In this document: positions 9,925-19,799 of the stretch, piece after piece
How positions within the stretch are numbered: the first letter of the stretch is position 1
Layout of the letters: each line of letters opens with the position of its first letter
Source: Candidatus Azobacteroides pseudotrichonymphae genomovar. CFP2
GTDB taxonomy: Bacteria; Bacteroidota; Bacteroidia; Bacteroidales; Azobacteroidaceae
Assembly: GCF_000010645.1 (NCBI RefSeq)
Contig: NC_011565.1
Span: 882,001 to 946,000, forward strand
Reading direction: 5' to 3'
Length of the DNA stretch: 64,000 nt
Notes under the pieces: model-generated
What the model saw: only the letters and a program-made list of their open reading frames with translations
The model's database searches: none
What the model was told of the DNA's origin: nothing
Position numbers and translations under genes: made by a program

Positions 9925-10272
9925 TTATTTGTTAGTATATAAAGTTTCGTCTCCCTGTTCGCCAGTACGAATACTATATGCATTATCTATAGTCGAAACG
10001 AAGATACGCCCATCACCCACCTCACCTGTATGAGCAGATTTTTCAATTGCTTTGATAGCTTTTTCTACGTTTATATCACGAACAACAAGATTGATTTGAA
10101 TCCGTTCAATAGAACTTGTATCATAAACAACTCCCCGATAAATTCTCTCTTGACGGGCTTTCCCTACACCCCTCACGTCTGAATAAGAAAACCACTCGAT
10201 GTCAGCTTCTAACAAAGCTTCTTTTACCTCATCGAATCTTGTCTTACGAATAATTGCCTCAATCTTCTTCAT
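9925..10272 (-). CDS. glnK: Nitrogen regulatory P-II protein (GlnK/GlnB)
   Basis: 115 residues from the ATG at 10272 (MKKIEAIIRKTRFDEVKEAL); the frame opens four codons earlier at TTG, which is less likely. P-II landmarks: the T-loop region after GVGKARQERIYRGVVY, with Tyr50 at the position of the uridylylated Tyr51 of enteric P-II; the B-loop KSAHTGEVGDGRIFVS, which binds ATP/2-oxoglutarate; and the C-loop IRTGEQGD. The T-loop sequence is the Bacteroidetes form. The protein should gate AmtB according to cell nitrogen and energy status. No glnD or nif gene is present in the window, so modification cannot be judged. Confidence 0.96.
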   Translation of the reverse strand: MKKIEAIIRKTRFDEVKEALLEADIEWFSYSDVRGVGKARQERIYRGVVYDTSSIERIQINLVVRDINVEKAIKAIEKSAHTGEVGDGRIFVSTIDNAYSIRTGEQGDETLYTNK

Positions 10273-10702
10273 ACATTTTAACAATTTTTAAATTAGCCTG
10301 AAATTTTAAGCAGAAATAGTCTCCATTAAACATATTAAACATATTAAAATATATTAAATATATTAAATATATTTAATATATTATTAAATACATATCAAAC
10401 CCCTATATCAACCCTATAATTAACAACCACCTTTATGAATACCCTCGGCGGGGGTAAATCATTTCGTCCCCAAAAGCAAGAATAAGATAAGTAAAGGACT
10501 CTAACTTTAACTTTCTAAATATTATAAAAAGAATGGAAACTTACCTTTTAGAACTTGAAAAATTGAAGAAAATACTGCAAATCTATGCGGCAATTTAAAT
10601 AGCTCACAATTTATTTAACTATATGATGGAAGTTAAGTAATTTTCTTACTCCTTAAGATATGAAACACAAATCTATGTAGAGATAATAGATAAAACATAT
10701 TC
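10273..10702. other. 430-bp spacer upstream of glnK: AT repeats and one GC-rich hairpin
   Basis: This region contains the glnK-amtB promoter and the end of the surE transcript. It holds a block of degenerate 9-base repeats at 10325-10389 and a GC-rich hairpin (TACCC at 10440-10444, GGGTA at 10452-10456). No reading frame is credible. I looked for a -24/-12 sigma-54 promoter; the closest match has the wrong spacing. Confidence 0.6.
10325..10389. repeat. Degenerate 9-base tandem repeats (attaaacat / attaaatat)
   Basis: About six to seven tandem units of attaaacat drifting to attaaatat, ending in a palindromic attaaatatatttaat-like segment. It lies 55-115 bases upstream of the glnK start, so it could affect DNA bending or copy-number-dependent promoter strength. 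It is pure A/T/C on this strand apart from flanks. Confidence 0.65.
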
Positions 10703-11494
10703 CTAAAGATTTGACTCAGTACAAAACTCCCATTTTTTTTTCCATAATTCATAGAAATAATGTGCTGTCATATCTACCTGCAAAGGAACTAGTGCAGCAT
10801 ATCCCTTTGACAATGCCCATTCATCACAACAAGTATTTTCTGGTTCTTCATTGGCAAATTCACCACCCAACCAGTAAATAACTCTATCGTAGGGATCTTT
10901 TAATTTTTCAATCTTTTCTTGCCAATTCCCCTTAGTTTGTGTACAAATTTTCAATCCCTTTACATCAGAAATACTGGGAACATTCAAATTCAAACAAATA
11001 CCTTTAGGTAATCCTTCCAACAATACCTTTTCAGCCACTAGTTTTCCATATTTTACTGCTTGTGAAAAATCTGCATTAGGCGAATGGTCTGTTAATGATA
11101 CTCCCATAGAAGGAATACCTATAATACATCCTTCTAATGTAGCACCAATAGTACCAGAGTAAATAACACACACAGCCGCATTAGAGCCATGATTAATTCC
11201 TGCAACTAATAAATCAGGCTTTCTACTCACAATAGAATTGACTCCCAATTTGACACAATCTACAGGCGTCCCTGAACAACTATATATTGTTAAATCTTCT
11301 TCTTTTCGTAACAAATCTATACGAACTGGATTTAGAGAAGTAATAGCTCCCGACATCCCTGATCGAGCTCCTTCAGGAGCAACAACTACAATTTCGCCTA
11401 TTTTGCGAAAACCTTTTATTAGCTCATTCAATCCTTTTGCATAGATTCCATCATCATTAGTAATAAATACAAGCGGTCTTTTATTTTTTGACAT
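10703..11494 (-). CDS. surE: 5'-nucleotidase SurE
   Basis: 263 residues. The N-terminal metal site is visible as VFITNDDGI (Asp-Asp), with the Ser of ARSGMSGAIT, and the Asn of the fourth ligand in LLVAGINHGSNAAVCVIYSGTIGA. The family strings GTPVDCVKLG and PSMGVSL are also present. SurE removes phosphate from nucleoside monophosphates and acts in stationary-phase survival and nucleotide salvage. A -7-like element (TATCTTTG, complement of 11528-11535) lies about 35 bases upstream of the ATG at 11494. Confidence 0.96.
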   Translation of the reverse strand: MSKNKRPLVFITNDDGIYAKGLNELIKGFRKIGEIVVVAPEGARSGMSGAITSLNPVRIDLLRKEEDLTIYSCSGTPVDCVKLGVNSIVSRKPDLLVAGINHGSNAAVCVIYSGTIGATLEGCIIGIPSMGVSLTDHSPNADFSQAVKYGKLVAEKVLLEGLPKGICLNLNVPSISDVKGLKICTQTKGNWQEKIEKLKDPYDRVIYWLGGEFANEEPENTCCDEWALSKGYAALVPLQVDMTAHYFYELWKKKWEFCTESNL

Positions 11495-11527
11495 AAATAC
11501 TAAAAATCATATTTTCATTTGAGGTAA

Positions 11528-11535
11528 CAAAGATA
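11528..11535 (-). promoter_or_regulatory. Bacteroidetes-type -7 element upstream of surE
   Basis: Reads TATCTTTG on the minus strand, an exact TAnnTTTG. No convincing -33 TTTG is seen at 19-21 bases, so this is a half-supported promoter. Confidence 0.4.
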
Positions 11536-11741
11536 AATGAAATAAAACACATACTTCCATCTTCTTTCTCTTTTTGGCTATCCTTGTTTATTTTAAACTT
11601 GTAAAGTTATTTAAAGAGGAATTAATAATCTATAAATCGGACCACTAGGGGTAGTTAAAAAACTCACTAATTCAGATCAACTTACAAGTTATAAGTTTTA
11701 TCAGGGATTTTAGATAAAAATATTACACAATACATAAAACT

Positions 11742-13718
11742 TTATCGTAATAACTTGTATTCTACAAAAGCCTCTATCGCTTCATAGTTTGCTAGACCTA
11801 ATTGTCTATACAGCTCGGCAGTAGCCCTATTACGATCTTCGCTACGCTGCCAAAATAAACGTTCGTCGTTACCAAGAAATGGAGCACTTTCCATCTGAGA
11901 CTGATGTCGAAGGATAGCATTTCTCTTGGTACGTAATTCTTCTGGTGAAAGAGGAACTGCCATTTCTATATCTTCTATTCTCCATTCCTGCCAAGCTCCA
12001 CGATACATCCAAATTCGACAATTGTTGTTTAACCACTTTTCGCCTTTTAATTCATCAACGGCTGCCAGTACTATGTCTAAGCACATCTTATGTGTTCCAT
12101 GAGGATCTGCAAGATCTCCGGCAACAAATATTCGGTCAGGTTGTAATTCACGCAAATAATCTATAATTATTCCTATATCTTTTTCTGAAAGAGGATTTTT
12201 TCTTATTTCCCCCGTTTCGTAAAACGGTAAATCTAAAAAACGAACCTTATTGGCACTTAATCCTAAATATCGGCAAGCTGCAATAGCTTCTTGACGACGA
12301 ATACGTGCTTTTACAAAAAGGATATCTAGTATATCTACTCCATCTATTTCTTCTCCATGTAAAAGAAAACGAAGAATCTTATCATACTTCACCTTCAATA
12401 TTGCATTAGTAGAATCATATCGTTGGCGTATATTTTCGAATAAAGAAATGTACCGTATTACATCTTCATCATTCACGGCAATGTTACCTGATGTTTCATA
12501 AACTACATATACATCATGATTTTGTTCAATCAATCGACGAAAAGTTCCACCCATAGAAATAATGTCATCATCAGGATGAGGACTAAAGATCGCTATTTTT
12601 TTAGGGTAAGGGAACGCCTTCTCAGGACGATTTGTATCATCAGTATTGGGTTTTCCACCTGGCCACCCGGTAATTGTATGTTGCAAATCATTAAAGACAC
12701 GAATATTTACATTATAAGCTGAATTATAAATCGAAAGTAATTCTTCCAAGTGATTATCTTGATAGTCTTTATTGGTGAGTTTTAAAATAGGTTTATCTAT
12801 TTTTTGACACAAATGCACAATAGCACGCCGAATTAACTTATCATTCCATTCACAATGAGTAACTAACCATGGTCGACTAATTCGAGTCAATTGATGTGCA
12901 GCTCTTCTATCTATATGAAGACAAATATTCAAATGATTGCAAAGGTGGGAAGCAATAGTATCAGGCTCGTTACCTTCAACAACATCATAAACACTACTAG
13001 CCTTTTCTCCTCCAAAGGCAATCATTACTATCCGTTTTGCTTGCATAATAGTAGATAAACCCATAGTAATAGCGCCTATTGGTACATTATTAATAGCACC
13101 AAAAATACTATCGGAAGCTTCTTTCTTTGATGGCATATCAAGCATAACTAGACGAGTAGAAGAATTGATACCTGAGCGCAGCATATTAATACCAATATTA
13201 CCACTTTCACTCAATCCCAACAACATAAAATCTATACCTCCAACTCTTGCAATGATTTCTTCATATTGAAGACAATGACTTAGAATAACTTCCTTGTTTA
13301 TTCTTCCATTAAGAGTATATATTTGTCGTGATGGGATATTAATGTGATCTATTAAAGTACTTTTCAAAAAACTAAAACTACTATTGGAATGTGGTTGCAA
13401 AGGGTAGTATTCATAAAGATTAAAGAGTATGACATTTTGGAAACTCAATCCTTCTTCCCGATGCACACGAATTAATTCTTGATAGATTGTTTGTAGAGAA
13501 TTTCCGCTTTGTACAGCTATTGCTATCGGTTCGTTTATTGTTTGCCTTTCCCGTATCGCTTTGGCTATTTCTGTACATATTTGTGAAGAGGCTTCTTTTT
13601 CTGATTCATAAATTTTAACTGGCAACTTTTCCTGACGAGTTTCAAATTCGTTCTGTAATTGATAATATCGACTCGGAATATGTTCTAATATAATTTTTGA
13701 ACTCAAATCTAATTTCAT
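11742..13718 (-). CDS. Glucosamine-6-phosphate deaminase-like domain fused to PIG-L (LmbE) deacetylase domain
   Basis: 658 residues, two domains. Residues about 30-285 have the NagB/6-phosphogluconolactonase fold (IAVQSGNSLQTIYQELI, FNLYEYYPL, MLLGLSESGNIGINML). The four residues that act in E. coli NagB are not kept: Tyr102 is at the Asp72 position, Ser172 at Asp141, Asn174 at His143 and Met179 at Glu148. Residues about 372-600 are a PIG-L deacetylase with its zinc site intact (SPHPDDDIISMGG, His381/Asp383/Asp384, and DPHGTH, His540/His543). Bacteroides has the same fusion annotated as a NagB-like protein (from memory). A working N-acetylglucosaminyl deacetylase with a non-catalytic sugar-phosphate-binding domain is the best reading. 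The true substrate is unknown. Confidence 0.85.
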   Translation of the reverse strand: MKLDLSSKIILEHIPSRYYQLQNEFETRQEKLPVKIYESEKEASSQICTEIAKAIRERQTINEPIAIAVQSGNSLQTIYQELIRVHREEGLSFQNVILFNLYEYYPLQPHSNSSFSFLKSTLIDHINIPSRQIYTLNGRINKEVILSHCLQYEEIIARVGGIDFMLLGLSESGNIGINMLRSGINSSTRLVMLDMPSKKEASDSIFGAINNVPIGAITMGLSTIMQAKRIVMIAFGGEKASSVYDVVEGNEPDTIASHLCNHLNICLHIDRRAAHQLTRISRPWLVTHCEWNDKLIRRAIVHLCQKIDKPILKLTNKDYQDNHLEELLSIYNSAYNVNIRVFNDLQHTITGWPGGKPNTDDTNRPEKAFPYPKKIAIFSPHPDDDIISMGGTFRRLIEQNHDVYVVYETSGNIAVNDEDVIRYISLFENIRQRYDSTNAILKVKYDKILRFLLHGEEIDGVDILDILFVKARIRRQEAIAACRYLGLSANKVRFLDLPFYETGEIRKNPLSEKDIGIIIDYLRELQPDRIFVAGDLADPHGTHKMCLDIVLAAVDELKGEKWLNNNCRIWMYRGAWQEWRIEDIEMAVPLSPEELRTKRNAILRHQSQMESAPFLGNDERLFWQRSEDRNRATAELYRQLGLANYEAIEAFVEYKLLR

Positions 13719-13779
13719 AGCACTATTCTTATTTTAAGAATTTTTAAGAATACCAATTCGTTTTATAATATTAATCGAT

Positions 13780-13812
13780 AAAATATCAATAAAATATCAA
13801 TAGAATATCAAG
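13780..13812. repeat. Three tandem 11-base repeats (aaaatatcaat)
   Basis: Two perfect copies and a third with two changes, in the 109-base gap between aguB and the NagB-like/PIG-L gene. Both flanking genes are on the minus strand, so it lies after aguB and before the fusion gene. Confidence 0.6.
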
Positions 13813-13827
13813 TAATATAATAAAATA

Positions 13828-14748
13828 TTAATCAATAAACCGTCGAGTTAAATTCTCGTAAGCATCTATGCGACGATCCCTTAAAAAAGGCCATACGCGA
13901 CGTATTTCTTCTTGTCTATGAAAATTTATATCAACAATTAGGTTTTCTTCTTGCATATCTGAAGCTTGAGCTATTATTTCACCTTGTCCTCCACAAACAA
14001 AACTGTTCCCCCAAAATAGAATTCCGTTTGTTTGTCCAGAAGAATCATATTCGTGTCCAACACGATTGACAGTCACGGAAGGTAGTCCATTATGAATAGC
14101 ATGTGCTTGCTGTGAAATTATCCATGCATTTTTTTGTTTTCTTTTTTCTTCATCTGTGTCAGAACTTTCGTATCCAATAGCTGTAGGGTAAATTAAAATA
14201 TCTGCTCCAGATAGTGCCATTAAACGAGCAGCTTCTGGATACCATTGATCCCAACATATTAGTATACCAAGCCTTCCAAGAGATGTTTGTATAGGTTGAA
14301 AACCCAAATCACCTGGAGCGAAATAAAATTTCTCGTAATAAGCAGGATCATCAGGAATATGCATTTTACGATATCTCCCTACAATATTTCCATCCCTTTC
14401 TATAACTACAGCTGTGTTATGATAAAGGCCTAATGTCCTTCTTTCAAACAAAGATAAAATCAAAATAATTCCAAGCTCTTGAGCCAATTTGCCGAATAAT
14501 CTTGTAGAATATCCAGGTATACTTTCACTTATATCAAAAGCCTTTATATTTTCTGTTTGACAAAAATATAAACTATTGTGCAACTCGGGCAGCACAATCA
14601 ATTGAGCTTCTCGAGCAGCACACCAGCGAATATTAGTAATTAATTTATGTATATTCGATTGAATATCAGAAGTGTTAGACTGCTGTACTAATCCTAATTT
14701 TATTAGTTGTGTCTGTATTGAAGTGTTATGGAACAAATTTTGTCTCAT
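13828..14748 (-). CDS. aguB: N-carbamoylputrescine amidase
   Basis: 306-residue nitrilase-family enzyme that converts N-carbamoylputrescine to putrescine, CO2 and ammonia. The catalytic triad is complete: Glu55 (IVLPELHNS), Lys128 (GRYRKMHIPDD) and Cys165 (GILICWDQWYPEAARLMAL). YEKFYFAPGD and VTVNRVG are typical of AguB among nitrilases. The start ATG overlaps the stop of aguA by four bases, so the two are translated together. With AguA it makes putrescine from agmatine in two steps and releases two ammonia molecules. Confidence 0.94.
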   Translation of the reverse strand: MRQNLFHNTSIQTQLIKLGLVQQSNTSDIQSNIHKLITNIRWCAAREAQLIVLPELHNSLYFCQTENIKAFDISESIPGYSTRLFGKLAQELGIILILSLFERRTLGLYHNTAVVIERDGNIVGRYRKMHIPDDPAYYEKFYFAPGDLGFQPIQTSLGRLGILICWDQWYPEAARLMALSGADILIYPTAIGYESSDTDEEKRKQKNAWIISQQAHAIHNGLPSVTVNRVGHEYDSSGQTNGILFWGNSFVCGGQGEIIAQASDMQEENLIVDINFHRQEEIRRVWPFLRDRRIDAYENLTRRFID

Positions 14749-15767
14749 AAAAGGAATCCTTTAGGTATTTGCATTGTTACACAATGTAAGCTTCCACGTT
14801 GTTTAATTAACGGCAAACAATTTATTCCAATAATTTTTTTGTCTAAAAAAGCCTTCTGCAAAGACATTTGAGCTATTTCATCCAAATAAGAATCATAAGT
14901 TGGTATTAAGACAGCATCATTGATTATTAAAAAATTGGCATAAGTAGCAGGTAAACGTTTCCCCTGATAATAAATAGCTTCTGCCATCGGAAGTGGAACT
15001 AATTGATATGGATTCCCTTCCAAAGTTTGGAAGGTACTTAATTCTTTTTCCATTAAGGAAAGTTCCTCAAAATGCTCATCGTTTTTATTCGTACATTGCA
15101 CAAAAGCAATAGTTTTTCTACTACAAAATCTTACTAAAGTGTCTATGTGAGCGTCCGTATCATCTCCAAAGAGGTAACCGTTATTTAACCACAGTACTCT
15201 TTTAACTCCAAATATTTTTTTGAATACATTTTCCAAATCAAATTGAGTCATGGATTCATTTCTATTTAGAGACAAAAGACAACGAGCAGTAGTCAAAAGA
15301 GTCCCATTCCCATCACTTTCAATACTTCCACCTTCTAAAACTATATCTATTTTTTTATAACCTACTGCTGGAGCAAAAATTTTACTTGCATATAAATGAT
15401 GAGTTATCTGATTATCATAGTTCGCAGGGAATTTTAATCCCCAACCATTAAAATTAAAATCCAGAATGCACGGTTTATTTCCAATAAAGATCGACAACGG
15501 ACCATGATCACGAACCCAACTATCATTGGAAGGAAGTTCACAAAAAATAATTTTAGAATAATCTATATCTCCTAATGCATCCCGTACTTCGTCAATTGAA
15601 ACACAAATAACAACTAATTTCTCTTTCAGGATAATTTCTTTAGCAATGGATACAAAACAAGATTTAACTTCATTCAAAATGGGCTTCCAATCAGTATTCA
15701 CATGAGGAAACGTAAGCATAACTCCATCTTGTAGTCCCCATTCCGCTGGTAGTGTTATTGACTGCAT
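14745..15767 (-). CDS. aguA: Agmatine deiminase
   Basis: 340-residue member of the guanidine-modifying (Porphyromonas-type PPADI/AguA) superfamily. Conserved elements in order: LPAEWGLQDGVMLTFPH; SNDSWVRDHGPL with the substrate-binding Asp; VLEGGSIESDGNG; LFGDDTDAHIDTLVRF with the catalytic His; and the nucleophile Cys329 in QRGSLHCVTMQIPKG. It hydrolyses agmatine to N-carbamoylputrescine and ammonia. It lies upstream of and overlaps aguB. No arginine decarboxylase (speA) is in the window, so agmatine may be made elsewhere or taken up. Confidence 0.94.
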   Translation of the reverse strand: MQSITLPAEWGLQDGVMLTFPHVNTDWKPILNEVKSCFVSIAKEIILKEKLVVICVSIDEVRDALGDIDYSKIIFCELPSNDSWVRDHGPLSIFIGNKPCILDFNFNGWGLKFPANYDNQITHHLYASKIFAPAVGYKKIDIVLEGGSIESDGNGTLLTTARCLLSLNRNESMTQFDLENVFKKIFGVKRVLWLNNGYLFGDDTDAHIDTLVRFCSRKTIAFVQCTNKNDEHFEELSLMEKELSTFQTLEGNPYQLVPLPMAEAIYYQGKRLPATYANFLIINDAVLIPTYDSYLDEIAQMSLQKAFLDKKIIGINCLPLIKQRGSLHCVTMQIPKGFLL

Positions 15768-15977
15768 CTTTTACTACTATTCCTCAATTCTTGCTTCAAT
15801 ATTTATGTATGTATAACTATTTCTAAATAAAATAGCTTAAATAGTTTAAGCATTCTAATTATATATATTTTCTGTAAATGAATCAGCTGCACCTTCCCAA
15901 ATACTGTATTCAAATATTATTTGTAAAAATATAAAATTTCTTAATTTTATTATTATAACATAACACAGTTTCTTACT

Positions 15978-16859
15978 ATGACACTTATGGATGGACGTGC
16001 TATTGCAGCACAAATCAAATTGGAAATAACTAAAGAAGTACAGCAAATTGTAATAAATGGTGAGAAAAAACCTCATTTAGCAGCAATATTAGTAGGACAT
16101 GACTGTAGTAGTGAAACCTATGTAGCTAACAAAGTTAAAACTTGCGAAGAATTGGGGTTTCAATCTACGCTTATTCGTTATGAAAGTGATTTAATTGAAA
16201 ATAAATTATTGGCAACGGTTGAGAAACTAAACCAAGATTCTAATATAGATGGTTTTATTATTCAATTACCATTGCCTAAACATATATCCGAACAAAAAGT
16301 AATAGAAGCTATAGACTACAAAAAAGATGTAGACGGTTTTCATCCTGTTAATGCAGGACGGATGGCTATTGGGCTTCCTTGTTTTGTACCGGCAACTCCA
16401 GCAGGTATTCTCGAATTATTAAAAAGATATAAAATAACAACAGCAGGTAAGCATTGCGTAGTATTGGGAAGAAGTAATATTGTAGGAAAACCGATTGCAA
16501 ATTTGCTGATGCGAAAAGCTTATCCAGGGGATTGTACAGTAACGGTCTGTCATAGTCGTACGAAAAATATTTTAAAGCACTGTTTGGAAGCTGATATTAT
16601 CATTGCCGCAATGGGTGTGCCAGAATTTTTAAAAGGAAATATGGTCAAAGACGGAGTTGTCGTGATTGATGTTGGTACTACCCGTGTTCTTTCAACAGAA
16701 ACTGATTCTGGTTTTAAACTAAGAGGAGATGTGCGTTTCAAAGAAGTTGCTCCAAAATGTTCTTATATTTCCCCTGTCCCTGGTGGAGTAGGTCCAATGA
16801 CTATTATATCTTTAATGCGAAATACGCTCCTTGCAAGAAAGAAAGTTATTTATTCATGA
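15978..16859 (+). CDS. folD: Methylenetetrahydrofolate dehydrogenase / cyclohydrolase FolD
   Basis: 293 residues. Substrate-site strings are present: [17 protein letters not shown] with the catalytic Lys, [11 protein letters not shown], and [10 protein letters not shown]. The Rossmann stretch [17 protein letters not shown] and the C-terminal [15 protein letters not shown] are also intact. The enzyme interconverts methylene-, methenyl- and formyl-tetrahydrofolate. The start ATG gives [10 protein letters not shown]; a second Met three codons later is possible. The stop overlaps the uvrA start by four bases (ATGA), which indicates coupled translation. Confidence 0.97.
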   Translation: MTLMDGRAIAAQIKLEITKEVQQIVINGEKKPHLAAILVGHDCSSETYVANKVKTCEELGFQSTLIRYESDLIENKLLATVEKLNQDSNIDGFIIQLPLPKHISEQKVIEAIDYKKDVDGFHPVNAGRMAIGLPCFVPATPAGILELLKRYKITTAGKHCVVLGRSNIVGKPIANLLMRKAYPGDCTVTVCHSRTKNILKHCLEADIIIAAMGVPEFLKGNMVKDGVVVIDVGTTRVLSTETDSGFKLRGDVRFKEVAPKCSYISPVPGGVGPMTIISLMRNTLLARKKVIYS

Positions 16860-19687
16860 CGAAAGATAAAAATACTGCATGTATTGATATACAAGGTGCT
16901 CGTGTACATAATCTAAAAAATATAAACGTGACTATTCCTCGTAATAGTTTTACGGTCATTACTGGTTTAAGTGGTAGCGGTAAATCTTCATTAGCTTTTG
17001 ACACTCTTTTTGTAGAGGGACAACGACGATACATAGATACTTTTTCCGTCTATGCTCGCTCCTTCCTGCATAATGTGGAACGTCCTGATGTAGATCGAAT
17101 TACGGGTTTAAGTCCAGTAATTTCCATTGAACAAAAAACTACTAACCGTAGTCCACGTTCTACAGTTGGAACGATGACAGAAATTTATGATTACCTGCGC
17201 TTACTTTTTGCTCGTGTTGGTGAAGCTTATTCTTACATAAGTGGCGAAAAAATGGTTAAATACACAGAAGAACATATTTTAGAATTGATTATAAGCCGTT
17301 ATAACGGAAAAAAAGTTTACTTATTGTCTCCTATTGTAAAGAATAGAAAAGGACATTATAGAGAACTGTTCGAACAATTTGCTAAAAGGGGATTTTTGAA
17401 TGTTCGCATTGATGGCAAACTAAAAGAAATTATCCCAGCGTTAAGGCTTGATCGTTATAAATACCATTCTGTAGAAGTGGTTATAGACAAACTGCTAATT
17501 ACTGATAAGGATAAAAAACGAATCAAAAAGAGTGTATATACAGCAATGAATTATAGTGATGGATTATTAATGGTATTGGAATTAGAATCTGGAAATGTCA
17601 GTTATTTTAGCCGTCATTTGATGTGTCCTTCTACAGGATTGTCATATAACGACCCTGCTCCTCACAATTTCTCCTTCAATTCCCCTCATGGGGCATGTTC
17701 AAAATGCAAAGGAACAGGACAAATAAATGAAATAGATAAAAATCTAATTATGCCACACCCAGAATTAAGTATTTATCAAGGAGGTATCGCACCTTTAGGG
17801 AAATACCGTGAAATATTGATTTTTAATCAATTGGAAATTACTTTAAAAAAGTATGGAATTGATTTACACACTTCTCTAAAAGATTTTTCTGAGGAAGCCA
17901 TTAATGATATTATGAATGGAGTAACGGAACAAATATCTATTCATTCCGATGCGGCTTATTCCAATTCCAACCATTGCTTATCATCATTTGAAGGAATATA
18001 TAAATATATCCTTATTCAAAAGGAACAAGGATCTTCCCGTTCAGCAACTCAGTGGGCAACTAAATTTATTACTACAGCAATTTGTCCAGAATGTAATGGA
18101 CAACGATTAAACAAAGAAGCTCTTCATTATCGTATAAATGGGAAAAACATTGCTGATTTAACATCTCTGGAAATTCCAGAATTATTCAATTGGATCAATA
18201 CTACTGAACTCTGCTTGAATAAATATCAAAAACAGATAGCAATAGAAATCTTAAAAGAAATACGAACTCGTACCCAGTTTCTTTTGAATATAGGATTAAA
18301 TTATCTTACGCTTAATAGATCTTCTGCTTCATTATCGGGGGGAGAAGGTCAACGAATTAGATTAGCAACACAAATTGGTTCGCAGTTGGTAAATGTACTT
18401 TATATATTAGATGAACCAAGTATTGGTCTTCACCAGCGAGATAATATTCGTCTAATAGGAGCATTGAAGCAACTGCGAGACATCGGCAATTCGGTTATTG
18501 TAGTCGAACACGATAAGGAAATGATAATGAATGCAGATTACATTGTCGAGTTAGGTCCAAAAGCAGGAAAATTGGGTGGAGAAATTGTTTTTACAGGAAC
18601 TCCTGAAGAGTTACTAAAAAAAAATACTCTAACTGCCTCTTATATTAGTGAGAAGAAAAATATTTTAATATCGAAAAAAAGGAAGGGGAATAAGAAAAAT
18701 ATTTTTTTGAAAGGTGCAAGTGGTAATAATCTTAAAAATGTAGATATCATTTTTCCTTTAGGTAAATTCATCTGTATAACAGGAGTATCTGGTAGTGGAA
18801 AATCCACTTTGATCAACGAAACTCTACAGCCTATAATTAGCCAAAAATTGTATAACTCACTCAAAGAACCATTACCTTACCAGTCAATAGAAGGGATAGA
18901 AAATTTAGATAAAATAGTAAATGTAGATCAATCTCCCATTGGGAGGACATTTCGCTCGAATCCAGCAACTTATATCGGCATTTTTTCTGAAATACGTAAC
19001 CTTTTTACCGAACTTACCGAATCGAAAATAAAAGGTTATAAGCCAGGACACTTCTCTTTCAATATTAAAGGTGGTCGTTGCGAGGTTTGCAAAGGGAATG
19101 GATACAAAACTATTGAAATGAATTTTCTCCCTAACGTATATGTTCCCTGTGAACAATGTCAAGGGAAGAGGTATAATCAGGCAATATTAGGGATTCTATA
19201 CAAAGGAAAATCTATTGCTGATGTACTAAACATGACTATTAATCAAGCAATAGAATTCTTCAAATATTTTCCATCCATAAATAATAAAATAAAAGTATTG
19301 CAGGAAGTAGGATTAGGTTATATCTGTTTAGGACAACCGTCCACTACATTATCTGGAGGTGAAAGCCAACGAATAAAATTAGCTACTGAACTATCAAAGC
19401 AAGATACAGGAAAAACGCTTTACATACTTGACGAACCTACTACGGGATTGCATTTTGAAGATATAAGAGTTTTGTTAGAGGTAATCAATCGTCTGGTAAA
19501 TAGAAAAAACACTGTGATCATCATCGAACATAATATGGAGGTAATTAAATCTGCTGACTATGTAATAGATATGGGACCAGAAGGTGGGAGAGATGGTGGA
19601 GAAATCCTCTTTGCAGGAACGCCTGAACAACTAATACAATCAAAAAAGGGATATACTTCCCACTTTTTCCGAACCAGCTTTATTTAA
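16856..19687 (+). CDS. uvrA: Excinuclease ABC subunit A
   Basis: 943 residues from the ATG at 16856 ([19 protein letters not shown]). The frame is open 33 codons further upstream, but that part overlaps folD and is not UvrA-like. Two ABC modules are seen: Walker [15 protein letters not shown] and [14 protein letters not shown]; signatures [19 protein letters not shown] and [17 protein letters not shown]; Walker [12 protein letters not shown] and [11 protein letters not shown]. Zinc-finger cysteines are kept ([32 protein letters not shown]). It recognises DNA lesions and loads UvrB. The two zinc modules and both ATP sites are intact, so the protein should work. Confidence 0.97.
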   Translation: MTKDKNTACIDIQGARVHNLKNINVTIPRNSFTVITGLSGSGKSSLAFDTLFVEGQRRYIDTFSVYARSFLHNVERPDVDRITGLSPVISIEQKTTNRSPRSTVGTMTEIYDYLRLLFARVGEAYSYISGEKMVKYTEEHILELIISRYNGKKVYLLSPIVKNRKGHYRELFEQFAKRGFLNVRIDGKLKEIIPALRLDRYKYHSVEVVIDKLLITDKDKKRIKKSVYTAMNYSDGLLMVLELESGNVSYFSRHLMCPSTGLSYNDPAPHNFSFNSPHGACSKCKGTGQINEIDKNLIMPHPELSIYQGGIAPLGKYREILIFNQLEITLKKYGIDLHTSLKDFSEEAINDIMNGVTEQISIHSDAAYSNSNHCLSSFEGIYKYILIQKEQGSSRSATQWATKFITTAICPECNGQRLNKEALHYRINGKNIADLTSLEIPELFNWINTTELCLNKYQKQIAIEILKEIRTRTQFLLNIGLNYLTLNRSSASLSGGEGQRIRLATQIGSQLVNVLYILDEPSIGLHQRDNIRLIGALKQLRDIGNSVIVVEHDKEMIMNADYIVELGPKAGKLGGEIVFTGTPEELLKKNTLTASYISEKKNILISKKRKGNKKNIFLKGASGNNLKNVDIIFPLGKFICITGVSGSGKSTLINETLQPIISQKLYNSLKEPLPYQSIEGIENLDKIVNVDQSPIGRTFRSNPATYIGIFSEIRNLFTELTESKIKGYKPGHFSFNIKGGRCEVCKGNGYKTIEMNFLPNVYVPCEQCQGKRYNQAILGILYKGKSIADVLNMTINQAIEFFKYFPSINNKIKVLQEVGLGYICLGQPSTTLSGGESQRIKLATELSKQDTGKTLYILDEPTTGLHFEDIRVLLEVINRLVNRKNTVIIIEHNMEVIKSADYVIDMGPEGGRDGGEILFAGTPEQLIQSKKGYTSHFFRTSFI

Positions 19688-19799
19688 AATAATCTCTTAT
19701 ACAGAATTAAAGAAATTTTGATTTGTCATCAATTGTATTCACATGAGTAAGAATAAGTATGAGAGCCAAAAATCGCGATGACTTTACTTTTTCTCTTTT

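Noticed and set aside
10273..10345. Sigma-54 promoter for glnK-amtB
   Set aside because: The nearest minus-strand match (TGG ... TGC) has 11 bases between GG and GC instead of 10 and lacks the other consensus bases.
16757..16855. Longer uvrA N terminus
   Set aside because: The extra 33 codons lie inside folD in another frame and do not resemble UvrA; the ATG at 16856 gives the normal start and a four-base overlap with folD.
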